Of a DNA stretch of 64,000 bases, positions 50,041-58,838 are shown one piece after another (position 1 is the stretch's first letter; every line of letters begins with the position of its first letter). This stretch comes from Pseudomonas sp. CC6-YY-74 (GTDB lineage Bacteria; Pseudomonadota; Gammaproteobacteria; Pseudomonadales; Pseudomonadaceae). Below the pieces are notes generated by a model. That model saw only the letters and a program-made list of their open reading frames with translations. It did not search any database and was not told the DNA's origin. The stretch covers positions 4,130,001 through 4,194,000 of the forward strand of contig NZ_CP019947.1 in assembly GCF_002025205.1 (NCBI RefSeq), in the 5' to 3' direction. Made by a program: the position numbers and the translations under genes.

Positions 50041-52854
50041 ATGAGCCAAGCTCCTCTCGTCCTGGTCGACGGTTCTTCGTACCTGTACCGCGCCTTCCAT
50101 GCCCTGCCGCCGCTGACCACCTCCAAGGGCTTGCCCACCGGTGCGGTGAAGGGCGTGTTGAACATGCTCAAGAGCCTGCGCAAGCAGTACCCTGACAGCC
50201 CCTTCGCCGTGGTTTTCGATGCCAAGGGCGGAACCTTCCGCGATGCGCTGTACGCCGAGTACAAGGCCAACCGGCCGTCGATGCCCGATGATCTGCGCGT
50301 GCAGGTCGAGCCGTTGCACGCCAGCGTCAGGGCGCAGGGCTTCCCGCTGCTGTGTGTCGATAACGTCGAAGCCGATGACGTGATCGGTACGCTGGCCCGC
50401 CAGTGCGCCGGCGAAGGCCGTGACGTGGTGATTTCCACCGGCGACAAGGACATGGCCCAGCTGGTCTGCCCGCACGTTACGCTGGTCAACACCATGACCG
50501 GTAGCATCTATGATATCGACGGCGTGAAAGCGAAATTCGGTGTCGGTCCTGAACTGATCATCGACTACCTGGCGCTGATGGGCGACAAGGTCGACAACAT
50601 TCCCGGGGTGCCGGGGGTCGGCGAGAAAACCGCGCAAGGTCTGCTGGTCGGTATTGGTGGCGGTCTCGACGTGATCTACGCCAACCTCGACCAGGTGGCC
50701 GGGCTGCCGATTCGCGGGGCCAAGACCCTGGCGGCCAAGCTCAGCGAGCACCGCGACATGGCGTATCTGTCCTACGAGCTGGCGACCATCAAGCTGGACG
50801 TACCCTTGAACCTGGCAATCGACGCGCTGCATCCTGGCCCCGCCGATGTGCCCGCGTTGCTCGAGCTGTACGACGAGCTGGAATTCAACAGCTGGCGCGA
50901 TGAGTTGTTGCGCCAGAACAAGGGCCTGGTTGCCAAAAGCGCCAAGGTCGCCAGCGTCGCGCCAGCTGCCGATGAGCTGTTTGACCTGGTCGCCAGCGCT
51001 GCGCCGCAAGCCGAGCCGGCCGTGGTGATCCCCGCCTCGACGGGCTACCAGACGATTCTCGACCAGGCGCAGTTCGATCGCTGGCTGGAGAAGCTCAAAG
51101 ACGCCGAATTGATCGCCTTCGACAGCGAAACCACTGGCCTCGATGCACAGAAGGCGCAGCTGGTGGGCTTGTCGTTTGCGGTCACGGCTGGCGAGGCCGC
51201 TTATATTCCGCTGGCCCACTCCTATATGGGCGTGCCGGCGCAGCTTGATCGGGATCAGGTGCTGGCCGCGCTCAAGCCGATTCTCGAAGACCCGCACAAG
51301 GCCAAGGTCGGCCAGCACGCCAAGTACGACATCAATATCCTCGCCAATGCCTCGACGCCAATCGACGTGCAGGGCGTGGCCTTCGACACCATGCTCGAGT
51401 CCTATGTGCTCGACTCCACGGCCACCCGCCATGACATGGACAGCCTGGCGCAGAAGTACCTCGACCACAGCACCATCCGTTTCGAGGACATCGCCGGCAA
51501 GGGCGCCAAGCAGCTGACCTTCGATCAGATCGCCCTGGAACTGGCCGGGCCTTATGCGGCGGAAGATGCCGATGTGACCCTGCGCCTGCACCAGACCTTG
51601 TGGGCCAAGCTCGAAGCCGAACCGAGCCTGGCCAAGGTCTTGCGCGAGATCGAGATGCCGCTGGTGCCGGTGCTGGCGCGAATCGAGCGCCAGGGCGCGC
51701 TGGTCGACGCCAAGCTGCTCGGCGAGCACAGCGTCGAGCTGGGCGACAAGCTGGTGGCGCTGGAGCGTCAGGCCTTCGACATCGCCGGCGAGGAATTCAA
51801 CCTGTCATCGCCCAAGCAGCTCGGGGTGATTCTCTACGAGAAACTCGGCCTGCCGATCATCAGCAAAACCGCCAAGGGCCAGGCTTCCACGGCCGAGGCG
51901 GTGCTCGCCGAACTGGCCGAGCAGGACTACGAACTGCCCAAGGTGCTGATGCAGTACCGCAGCCTGAGTAAGCTCAAGAGCACCTACACCGACCGCCTGC
52001 CGGAGCAGATCAACCCACGCACCGGGCGCATCCACACCAGCTACCACCAGGCGGTGGCGGCCACCGGGCGACTGTCATCCACCGACCCCAACCTGCAGAA
52101 CATTCCGATCCGCAGCGCCGAGGGCCGGCGTATTCGCCAGGCCTTCATCGCGCCCAAGGGCTACAAGCTGCTGGCGGCGGACTACTCGCAGATCGAGCTG
52201 CGCATCATGGCCCACCTGGCCAAGGACGAGAGCTTGCTGGACGCCTTCCGCCATGGCCGCGACGTGCACAAGGCCACGGCGGCCGAAGTGTTCGGCGTTC
52301 CCCTGGACGAGGTGACCACGGACCAGCGGCGTAGCGCCAAGGCGATCAACTTCGGCCTGATCTATGGCATGAGCGCCTTCGGCCTGGCCAAGCAGATCGG
52401 TTGCGACCGTAAGCAGGCCCAGGCCTATATCGACGTCTACTTCGCCCGTTACCCCGGCGTGCTCGCCTATATGGAGCGCACCCGCGCACAGGCCGCCGAG
52501 CAGGGCTATGTCGAGACCCTGTTCGGCCGTCGTCTGTACCTGCCGGAAATCAATGCGAAGAACCAGGGCCTGCGCAAGGGCGCCGAACGCACCGCGATCA
52601 ACGCGCCGATGCAGGGCACTGCCGCGGATATCATCAAGCGCGCGATGATCGCGGTGGACAACTGGCTGAGCGACTCAGGGCTGGATGCCAAGGTGATCCT
52701 CCAGGTGCACGACGAACTGGTGCTGGAGGTGCGCGAAGACCTGATCGAGCAGGTGCGCGAGCAGATCAAGCAACTGATGAGCGGCGCCGCCGAACTGGAT
52801 GTGCCGCTGCTGGTGGAAGTGGGCGTGGGCGATAACTGGGACGAGGCGCACTGA
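50041..52854 (+). CDS. polA: DNA polymerase I
   Basis: This 937-residue repair and Okazaki-processing polymerase has all three domains. The N-terminal 5'-nuclease covers residues 1-290 (VLVDGSSYLYRAFHALPPL, NVEADDVIGTLA). The 3'-5' proofreading exonuclease has AFDSETTGLD near residue 360 and the later KYDINILAN. The family A polymerase has LLAADYSQIELRIMAHL (motif A), the O-helix RRSAKAINFGLIYGMS (motif B) and LQVHDELVLE (motif C). The exonuclease acidic residues are intact. The start at 50041 gives MSQAPLVLVDG, normal for Pseudomonas; an in-frame TTG lies 12 bp upstream. Confidence 0.96.
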   Translation: MSQAPLVLVDGSSYLYRAFHALPPLTTSKGLPTGAVKGVLNMLKSLRKQYPDSPFAVVFDAKGGTFRDALYAEYKANRPSMPDDLRVQVEPLHASVRAQGFPLLCVDNVEADDVIGTLARQCAGEGRDVVISTGDKDMAQLVCPHVTLVNTMTGSIYDIDGVKAKFGVGPELIIDYLALMGDKVDNIPGVPGVGEKTAQGLLVGIGGGLDVIYANLDQVAGLPIRGAKTLAAKLSEHRDMAYLSYELATIKLDVPLNLAIDALHPGPADVPALLELYDELEFNSWRDELLRQNKGLVAKSAKVASVAPAADELFDLVASAAPQAEPAVVIPASTGYQTILDQAQFDRWLEKLKDAELIAFDSETTGLDAQKAQLVGLSFAVTAGEAAYIPLAHSYMGVPAQLDRDQVLAALKPILEDPHKAKVGQHAKYDINILANASTPIDVQGVAFDTMLESYVLDSTATRHDMDSLAQKYLDHSTIRFEDIAGKGAKQLTFDQIALELAGPYAAEDADVTLRLHQTLWAKLEAEPSLAKVLREIEMPLVPVLARIERQGALVDAKLLGEHSVELGDKLVALERQAFDIAGEEFNLSSPKQLGVILYEKLGLPIISKTAKGQASTAEAVLAELAEQDYELPKVLMQYRSLSKLKSTYTDRLPEQINPRTGRIHTSYHQAVAATGRLSSTDPNLQNIPIRSAEGRRIRQAFIAPKGYKLLAADYSQIELRIMAHLAKDESLLDAFRHGRDVHKATAAEVFGVPLDEVTTDQRRSAKAINFGLIYGMSAFGLAKQIGCDRKQAQAYIDVYFARYPGVLAYMERTRAQAAEQGYVETLFGRRLYLPEINAKNQGLRKGAERTAINAPMQGTAADIIKRAMIAVDNWLSDSGLDAKVILQVHDELVLEVREDLIEQVREQIKQLMSGAAELDVPLLVEVGVGDNWDEAH

Positions 52855-52929
52855 TACGGGTGCTGGGCGGCGCGAACCCGGCAGCGGATGGGGGCGGCCA
52901 CTGCCTGGGTTGCCGACTTTTCAAACCGG

Positions 52930-52952
52930 AAAGCATCAAGTGCAGATGCTTT
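52930..52952 (+). terminator. weak hairpin terminator after polA
   Basis: AAAGCATC (52930-52937) pairs perfectly with GATGCTTT (52945-52952) around a 7-base loop, followed by ATG and no T run beyond the stem. It lies 75 bp after the polA stop and 28 bp before the ErsA promoter. Confidence 0.45.
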
Positions 52953-52979
52953 ATGCCCAATAGATTCTAAGACGCCACT

Positions 52980-53007
52980 GAACTTTGCGTTTGCACCAGG
53001 AGTCAGA
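52980..53007 (+). promoter_or_regulatory. sigma-22 (AlgU/RpoE) type promoter for ErsA
   Basis: GAACTT (52980-52985), a 17-bp spacer and TCAGA (53003-53007) match the envelope-stress sigma consensus GAACTT-N16/17-TCtgA. A start about 6-7 bases further on fits the expected 5' end of ErsA. P. aeruginosa ErsA is known to depend on sigma-22. Confidence 0.8.
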
Positions 53008-53012
53008 ACTTA

Positions 53013-53143
53013 CGAATGGCCCAGAAAGCCTTTCAATGCTCCTTGTTGTGTTAAGTGTTGGCAGATATCTGAACCCCGCCCTAGCGGTTCAGACCTTAGA
53101 CCCCGAGCTTCTCTCTCCCCATATGAGGCTCGGGGTTTTTTTT
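53013..53143 (+). ncRNA. ersA: ErsA small regulatory RNA
   Basis: This sRNA gene of about 131 bases lies between polA and engB, the known site of ErsA, an Hfq-associated sRNA of about 132 nt that acts on envelope, alginate and biofilm genes (algC is a known target). The C/U-rich unpaired tract CTTCTCTCTCCCC (53108-53120) corresponds to the seed region. It ends with a strong terminator, CCCCGAGC (53101-53108) against GCTCGGGG (53128-53135), followed by eight T residues. The 5' end at about 53013 is predicted from the promoter, not measured. Confidence 0.85.
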
Positions 53144-53171
53144 GTCCGCAGAAAAGTACTCGGCCGCTGAT

Positions 53172-53822
53172 TCAGTCTTCAGTTTCCGGCTCGCTCAGCG
53201 CGAACTCACCCAATTGCAGCCATTCAGCCAGCACCGTCTGGGCGTCTTCGATGCCCATACGCTTGGGTGCGGAAAACAACTGGATGCTCACCCGGTCACC
53301 CCAGCGCTGGCGGATATCCTGCTGCACCTTGAGCAGCGTCGTCTTGGCCGCACCGAAAGCCAGCTTGTCGGCCTTGGTCAGAAGAATGTGCATGGGCATC
53401 TCGCTGGCTGTCGACCAATCCAGCATCAAAATGTCGAACTCGGTCAGCGGCTTGCGGATATCCATCATCAACATCAGCCCGCGCAGGCACTCGCGGCTGC
53501 CCAGATAAGCTTCCAGGTGCTTTTGCCAGTGCAGCTTCAGCGGGATGGGAACTTTGGCGTAGCCGTAACCGGGCAGGTCGACCAGGCGCCGCTCATCGTC
53601 GAGGCGGAAGAAGTTCAGCAGTTGAGTGCGCCCCGGAGTTTTCGAGGTGCGCGCCAGGCTGGCGTGGGTCAGGGTGTTCAGCGCGCTGGACTTGCCGGCG
53701 TTGGAGCGGCCGGCAAAGGCCACTTCGTAGCCCAGATCGTCCGGACATTGGTCGACTTTGGCGGCGCTGATCTGGAAGGTGGCTTGTTGGCACAGGCCGA
53801 TAATGGGGTTCTTAGCTTGCAT
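53172..53822 (-). CDS. engB: ribosome biogenesis GTP-binding protein (YsxC/YihA/EngB)
   Basis: This 216-residue essential GTPase assists late assembly of the large ribosomal subunit. G1 is GRSNAGKSS (residues about 38-46), followed by the TPGRTQLLNFF switch region, G3 DLPGYGYA, and G4 TKADKLAF with SAPKR as the G5 region. The start at 53822 gives MQAKNPIIGLCQQATF. The longer frame to 54044 has no family sequence. It is convergent with polA and ErsA and divergent from the cytochrome c5 gene. Confidence 0.95.
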   Translation of the reverse strand: MQAKNPIIGLCQQATFQISAAKVDQCPDDLGYEVAFAGRSNAGKSSALNTLTHASLARTSKTPGRTQLLNFFRLDDERRLVDLPGYGYAKVPIPLKLHWQKHLEAYLGSRECLRGLMLMMDIRKPLTEFDILMLDWSTASEMPMHILLTKADKLAFGAAKTTLLKVQQDIRQRWGDRVSIQLFSAPKRMGIEDAQTVLAEWLQLGEFALSEPETED

Positions 53823-53926
53823 CAGGGTATCCGGTGAGGGCGGGCATAATAGAAATTGCAGGCGCGCAGCCCTTGCGACATTTGCGCACATCCTGCGGGC
53901 GCTACGCGGCGCGGCAAGCGGCGTCG

Positions 53927-53955
53927 TTTCCGTTTCAGTGGTGCCAGTATATAAT
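53927..53955 (+). promoter_or_regulatory. candidate promoter for the cytochrome c5/c4 genes
   Basis: A perfect TATAAT (53950-53955) is preceded, 17 bases upstream, by a weak TTTCCG -35. The resulting leader would be about 110 bases. It faces the cytochrome c5 gene and lies in the 247-bp gap that separates it from engB. Confidence 0.4.
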
Positions 53956-54069
53956 GCCGCAAATTTTGTGTGCGCTTTGTCCCATCCGCTGGATGAGTAT
54001 TGCGGGGACGAATTAGACCTTGGTGTCCATAGAGGGCGGTGCATTGCCTTCCCTGATGAGTCTGATCTG

Positions 54070-54360
54070 ATGACTAAAATGCTGCTTGCCGCTGCTGTGT
54101 TGGTGTTTTCCTACAACAGCCAGGCTGCCCAGGATCCACAAACGGTGTTCAACCGCGCTTGCGGGGCATGCCACAATGGGCAATTGCCAATGGCACCGAA
54201 AAAAGGCGACACAGCTGCCTGGGAGCCACGTTTGGCTAAAGGCATGGAGATGCTGGTCACCAGCGTCACCAATGGTTTTAATGCGATGCCGCCGCGTGGT
54301 TTGTGCATGGACTGCAGCGCCGAGGATTACCAAGCCGTCATACAGTGGATGACCGAGTAA
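54070..54360 (+). CDS. cytochrome c5 family monohaem protein
   Basis: This 96-residue periplasmic electron carrier has a signal peptide (residues 1-20) and one CxxCH haem site, Cys31-Gly-Ala-Cys34-His35. The axial Met is in NAMPPRGLC, and a second cysteine pair, CMDC, fits the c5 disulfide. The start ATG at 54070 places the signal peptide correctly; upstream in-frame sequence is not cytochrome-like. It precedes the cytochrome c4 gene by 46 bp and is presumably co-transcribed with it. Confidence 0.9.
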   Translation: MTKMLLAAAVLVFSYNSQAAQDPQTVFNRACGACHNGQLPMAPKKGDTAAWEPRLAKGMEMLVTSVTNGFNAMPPRGLCMDCSAEDYQAVIQWMTE

Positions 54361-54406
54361 ATCCGGCCCATAACTCTTTTTCCCTTAGCCGTAATTGGAT
54401 TAGCTG

Positions 54407-55012
54407 ATGAACAAAATACTCGTGAGTCTGCTGTTGACCCTAGGCATCACCGGTTTGGCCCAGGCCGCCGGGGATGCAGCCGCAGGTCAGGGCAAAGTTG
54501 TCGTGTGTGGCGCTTGCCACGGTGCCGATGGCAACAGTGCTGCACCGAATTTCCCCAAGCTGGCCGGTCAAGGCGAGCGCTACCTGCTCAAGCAGCTTAA
54601 CGACATCAAGTCCGGCGAGCGCCAGGTCGTGGAAATGACCGGCCTGCTGAATAACCTCAGCGATGAGGATCTGGCCGATATCGCCGCCTACTATTCCAGC
54701 CAGACGATGAGCGTTGGCGCAGCTGACCCGGAACTGGTCGTCCGCGGCGAAGCGCTGTTCCGTGGCGGCAAGTTGAACGAAGGCATGCCAGCCTGCACCG
54801 GTTGCCACTCGCCCGACGGTGCGGGTCTCGACGCTGCCGGCTTCCCGCAAATCGGTGGCCAGCATGCTGCCTATGTGGCCAAGCAGTTGACCGATTTCCG
54901 TGAAGGCAATCGGACCAACGACGGCGACAACATGATCATGCGCGGCATCGCCGCCAAGCTGAGCAACAAGGATATCGCCGCGGTATCCAGCTTCATCCAG
55001 GGCCTACACTGA
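54407..55012 (+). CDS. dihaem cytochrome c4
   Basis: This 201-residue periplasmic protein has a signal peptide (residues 1-20) and two homologous haem domains, with CGACH at 34-38 and CTGCH at 130-134. Methionine ligands lie in GLLNNLSDEDLA-adjacent VEMTG in domain 1 and NMIMRGIA in domain 2. Cytochrome c4 passes electrons to terminal oxidases including the cbb3 and aa3 types, so it may serve the cox genes in this window. It ends before a strong hairpin and dsbA. Confidence 0.93.
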   Translation: MNKILVSLLLTLGITGLAQAAGDAAAGQGKVVVCGACHGADGNSAAPNFPKLAGQGERYLLKQLNDIKSGERQVVEMTGLLNNLSDEDLADIAAYYSSQTMSVGAADPELVVRGEALFRGGKLNEGMPACTGCHSPDGAGLDAAGFPQIGGQHAAYVAKQLTDFREGNRTNDGDNMIMRGIAAKLSNKDIAAVSSFIQGLH

Positions 55013-55048
55013 GTCTTGTCGCGCGGGATGTAAGAACCTGCGACGAAA

Positions 55049-55068
55049 AGGGTGGCCGCGGCCACCCT
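55049..55068 (+). terminator. hairpin terminator between cytochrome c4 and dsbA
   Basis: AGGGTGGCC and its complement GGCCACCCT form a 9-bp perfect palindrome with a 2-base centre, so the realistic loop is CCGCGG-like with a 7-bp stem. A T-rich tail (GTTTCGTTTG) follows. It lies 36 bp after the cytochrome c4 stop. Confidence 0.7.
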
Positions 55069-55174
55069 GTTTCGTTTGTCAGCCCGCTACAATGGCTGGA
55101 ACCTGGCCCGTAGCCCAGGGTCTGACTACCGACTCGTCGCTGGGCGACGCTTACATCCAAGCAAGGAGTACCCT

Positions 55175-55801
55175 ATGCGTAAACTGATCCTCGGCGCTGC
55201 CCTGGCCATCAGCAGCCTGTTCGCGCTGGCTGTTCAAGCGGAACCCGAAGCCGGCAAGAACTATGTCGAGCTCGCCAGCCCTGTGCAGGTATCCAAGCCC
55301 GGGCAGATCGAGGTGGTCGAGTTGTTCTGGTACGGCTGTGGGCATTGCTATCAGTTCGAGTCGACCATCAACCCGTGGGTCGAGCAGTTGCCAGACGACG
55401 TCAATTTCGTGCGCGTTCCGGCCTTGTTCGGTGGCCTGTGGAACGTGCATGGTCAGGGCTTCATCACCCTGCAAGCGCTGAAGGTGGAGCCTGCGGTGCA
55501 TGCCGCCGTATTCGACGCTATTCACAAGCAAGGCAAGAAGCTGGCGACGGCAGAAGAAATGGCCGAGTACCTCGCCACCCAGGGGGTCGACAAAGACGCC
55601 TTTCTCAAGACCTACAATTCCTTCGGCGTGAAGAGCCAGATGGAAAAGGCCAAGAAACTGGGCATGGCCTACCAGATCAGCGGTGTGCCGACGATGGTCG
55701 TCAACGGCAAGTACCGTTTCGACATCGGCAGCGCAGGCGGTGCCAAGCAGGCTCTGCAAGTGGCCGATTTCCTGATCGACAAAGAGCGCGCCGCGCAGTA
55801 G
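55175..55801 (+). CDS. dsbA: thiol:disulfide interchange protein DsbA
   Basis: This 208-residue periplasmic oxidase introduces disulfide bonds into exported proteins. It has a signal peptide (residues 1-22), the CGHC active site at Cys55-Cys58 in ELFWYGCGHCYQFE, and the cis-proline loop SGVPTMVVNG. AAGGAG lies 6 bases before the ATG. It is adjacent to the cytochrome c genes, whose haem cysteines pass through Dsb chemistry. Confidence 0.95.
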   Translation: MRKLILGAALAISSLFALAVQAEPEAGKNYVELASPVQVSKPGQIEVVELFWYGCGHCYQFESTINPWVEQLPDDVNFVRVPALFGGLWNVHGQGFITLQALKVEPAVHAAVFDAIHKQGKKLATAEEMAEYLATQGVDKDAFLKTYNSFGVKSQMEKAKKLGMAYQISGVPTMVVNGKYRFDIGSAGGAKQALQVADFLIDKERAAQ

Positions 55802-55823
55802 GCGGCCGCCACGAGCGCCGAGC

Positions 55824-56705
55824 ATGCTGCGTCGTTGGACGAGCAGTCGCCAAGTTGGTCTGTGTGATCCACAGATCAACTCGCAGTGCACTGCTGCCGT
55901 CGATTGGCCCTGCGGCGGGCTCCTGCGGCTGCTCAGCTTCAATATCCAGGTCGGCATCACCACCCAGCGTTACCATCACTACCTGACGCGCAGCTGGCAG
56001 CACCTGCTGCCCCACATCGGCCGTGCCGGCAATCTGCAGCGCATCGGCAATCTGCTCGAAGATTACGACCTGGTCGCCCTGCAGGAAGCCGATGGCGGCA
56101 GCCTGCGTTCCGGCTACGTCAACCAGGTCGAACACCTGGCCCGCCTCGGTGCCTTTCCCTATTGGTACCAGCAGCTCAATCGCAATCTTGGCCGCCTGGC
56201 CCAACACAGCAACGGCGTGCTCAGCCGGCTGCGGCCCAGCCTGTTGGAGGATCACCCGCTGCCTGGTCCGCCGGGCCGCGGTGCGATGCTATTGCGCATT
56301 GGCGAAGGCGAGGACGCTATTGTCGTGGTGATGATGCACCTGTCGCTCGGGGCGCGTACCCGCACCCGCCAGTTGGCCTATATCCGCGAATTGATCGGCG
56401 GCTACCGGCACCAGATCCTGATGGGCGACATGAATACCCACGCCAGCGACCTGCTGCTGAACTCGCCCTTGCGCGACCTCGGCCTGGTGGCGCCACAGAT
56501 CGAAGCGACCTTTCCCAGTTGGCGGCCACAGCGCTGCCTCGACCATATCCTGCTCAGCCCTGGCCTGGCGCTGGAGCGATTTGAGGTATTGGCTCTGCCG
56601 ATCTCCGATCATCTGCCCGTGGCCGTGGAAATTCGCCTGCCCCAAGCACTGGGCAGCTCGCAGCTGCCTGCACTTAACCTGTCCGCTGGCGAAAAATCGC
56701 AATGA
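55824..56705 (+). CDS. endonuclease/exonuclease/phosphatase family protein
   Basis: This 293-residue protein has the EEP fold: RLLSFNIQVGI (Asn motif), LVALQEADGGSLRSGY (metal-binding Glu), MMHLSLGARTRTRQ, ILMGDMNTHASD (Asp-Met-Asn) and a closing CLDHILLS with ISDHLPVAVEI (Asp-His). All the family catalytic residues appear present, so it is likely an active Mg-dependent phosphodiesterase or nuclease. It follows dsbA by 22 bp and its stop overlaps the start of the diguanylate cyclase gene (ATGA). Confidence 0.9.
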   Translation: MLRRWTSSRQVGLCDPQINSQCTAAVDWPCGGLLRLLSFNIQVGITTQRYHHYLTRSWQHLLPHIGRAGNLQRIGNLLEDYDLVALQEADGGSLRSGYVNQVEHLARLGAFPYWYQQLNRNLGRLAQHSNGVLSRLRPSLLEDHPLPGPPGRGAMLLRIGEGEDAIVVVMMHLSLGARTRTRQLAYIRELIGGYRHQILMGDMNTHASDLLLNSPLRDLGLVAPQIEATFPSWRPQRCLDHILLSPGLALERFEVLALPISDHLPVAVEIRLPQALGSSQLPALNLSAGEKSQ

Positions 56706-58618
56706 ACAACGACGTCCAGCGCTGGAAAGACAAGTACCTGGCCAGCCTCGAGCAGCAGGAAGTCCTCGAGCGGCGCTGGGATGCTCGGGTCGACCTGCTG
56801 CGGCGTGGCCTGGTGCGCAGCAGCCTGGCGGCCGAGGGCGCCGATAAAGCAGTCGATCAGTGCATGCAGGATCTGCGTGAAATCCTGCGCCGTGATGACA
56901 TGGATGCGGGCCTTGCTGGGTTGATCCCGCGTCTGGAAAAAGCCGTTCTGGATTCCGAGCAGCGGCGCCAGCAACGAGTCGGGCAGGTTTCCAGCGCGCT
57001 GGTTGCCTTGGTTGACCAGCTGCTCGAACTGGATCTGCCGCGCGAAGTGCGCAGGCCGCTGAAAGACTACGCCAAGCAGCTCGATAGCCGTGCCGAGCAG
57101 GTACGCGAGTTGCCGCTGTTGCTGGCCGAGTTGAGTACCCTGCAGCAACAGGCGCTGGCAGTCCTAGGGCACGAGCAGGTCGAGCGTCCGGGCTTGCTCC
57201 AGCGGCTGTTCGCCGGCCGCGCCGCGACGGCCAGTGACCTGCCGGCCGCGGCCGAATCCGGGCCTGTGCCGGCGTCGCTGTCTGTGGTCCAGCAGATGCC
57301 GCTGCAGTCGGCGCTAATGCCATCGACAGTCGCGTCCTTGCCGACACCGGTGTCCGCCCGCCCCGTGGTCGAACCCACGCGGGTTGCCGCCAGCCAGGCC
57401 GAGCCGAGCGCTGTTCACGCGCCAGCCCCGACCCTGCTGGCGAGTAGGCTCGACAGCCTGCCACTACCTACCGGCCTGTTACCGCCGGCGGCGCCGGCGG
57501 AAGAGACTGGCCCCGGTGATATGCCCCTCGAGGCGGATCCCGAGTTCGCCCTGCCATCGCCGCCAGAACCTGGGTACAGCGCCATCGCCAGCCATGTCGA
57601 GGCAACTCTGCTCGGTCTGTTGGACGAATTGGCCTTGCCGGAGCGCCACCAGGACCAGGCCGATCTGCTGCGCGAGCGCATTCTGGCCGGCTTGAACCTA
57701 TATGAACTGGTGCCGGTGCTGGACGATCTGGCCGTGCTGATGCTGGCTATTGCCGATGTCGGGCAGCGCGAGTTCGAGGGTTACCTCCAGCAGCTCAATG
57801 AGCGCCTGGCGACCTTTCAGGGCGGTTTGCAAGACGCCCACGATGGTTACGCCGATTCGGTCAATGCCGCGCGTGAGCTGGACAGCGAGCTGCGCCAGCA
57901 GGTCGACGGACTGCACAGCAGCGTGCAGCAGGCAACGGATTTGCCGAGTCTCAAGGACTTGGTGGAAAACCGCTTGGACGGTTTGCTGGGCACCATGGAG
58001 CAATACCAGCGCCAGCGTGACGAGCGCGAGCAGCTAGTAGCCGGGCGCCTGCAAACCCTGGTCGAGCGAGTGGCGAACATGGAGCAGGAAGCCAAGGGCT
58101 TTCGTCAGCACCTGGAAGAGCAGCGGCAGAAAGCCCTGCTCGATCCGCTTACCGGCCTGCCCAATCGCGCGGCCTGGAACGAGCGCCTGGATCTGGAGTT
58201 GGCACGCTGGCAGCGCTATGGCGGCGAATTGCTGATGGCGGTGATCGATATCGACCACTTCAAGCGGATCAACGACGAGTATGGCCACCTGGCCGGCGAC
58301 AAGGTGCTGAAAATCATCGCCGGTGAACTGCACAAGCGCCTGCGCAAGACTGACTTCATCGCCCGCTTCGGCGGTGAGGAGTTCGCCCTGCTGATTCCGG
58401 CGAACCCCTTGGCCGGTGGTCTGCAGCTCTTGGAAACCCTGCGTGCCGGCATCGAAGCCTGCCCGTTCCACTTCAGGGGCGAGCGGGTGACCATCACCCT
58501 GTCCGCCGGGATCAGTACCTTCGTCAGCGGTGAGCGCAGCGAACAGGTATTCGAGCGCGCCGACCAGGCGCTGTACCGGGCCAAGCGCGGCGGCCGCAAC
58601 TGTATCGAGGCCGGCTGA
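56702..58618 (+). CDS. dgcH: diguanylate cyclase with a long N-terminal region
   Basis: This 638-residue protein makes cyclic di-GMP. The GGDEF domain (residues about 470-635) has the active site GGEEF at 557-561 and an inhibitory I-site Arg548-x-x-Asp551, five residues upstream, so feedback inhibition is expected. The preceding 470 residues have two long helical, coiled-coil-like parts (about 1-150 and 300-470) joined by an Ala/Pro/Val-rich linker (about 170-290). No transmembrane helix is evident. The position after the EEP gene matches PAO1 dgcH (PA5487 from memory). What the N-terminal part senses is unknown. Confidence 0.9.
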   Translation: MNNDVQRWKDKYLASLEQQEVLERRWDARVDLLRRGLVRSSLAAEGADKAVDQCMQDLREILRRDDMDAGLAGLIPRLEKAVLDSEQRRQQRVGQVSSALVALVDQLLELDLPREVRRPLKDYAKQLDSRAEQVRELPLLLAELSTLQQQALAVLGHEQVERPGLLQRLFAGRAATASDLPAAAESGPVPASLSVVQQMPLQSALMPSTVASLPTPVSARPVVEPTRVAASQAEPSAVHAPAPTLLASRLDSLPLPTGLLPPAAPAEETGPGDMPLEADPEFALPSPPEPGYSAIASHVEATLLGLLDELALPERHQDQADLLRERILAGLNLYELVPVLDDLAVLMLAIADVGQREFEGYLQQLNERLATFQGGLQDAHDGYADSVNAARELDSELRQQVDGLHSSVQQATDLPSLKDLVENRLDGLLGTMEQYQRQRDEREQLVAGRLQTLVERVANMEQEAKGFRQHLEEQRQKALLDPLTGLPNRAAWNERLDLELARWQRYGGELLMAVIDIDHFKRINDEYGHLAGDKVLKIIAGELHKRLRKTDFIARFGGEEFALLIPANPLAGGLQLLETLRAGIEACPFHFRGERVTITLSAGISTFVSGERSEQVFERADQALYRAKRGGRNCIEAG

Positions 58619-58838
58619 GCAAGGCCTCTGCGCGCTCAGGCGCCGCCATCGTGGCGCGCGGCTTAATCCATCAAGCGCATCGCCGCGATACTGGGCGCGT
58701 TGCACCGATGGTGGGGGCGCAACGGATCTTGCTGGATCATCGCGATCGGCCGCGTGCGCCTAAGCCGCCCTCCGAGAGGCCGTTTAACCGCAGCTTGAGT
58801 TGGGTCGCGAGATTAGTCGCAGGAGCGGCCGGATGGCC

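Noticed and set aside
50005..51729. 574-codon open frame antisense to polA
   Set aside because: polA has all family motifs in the opposite frame. The antisense product is a GC-bias artefact.
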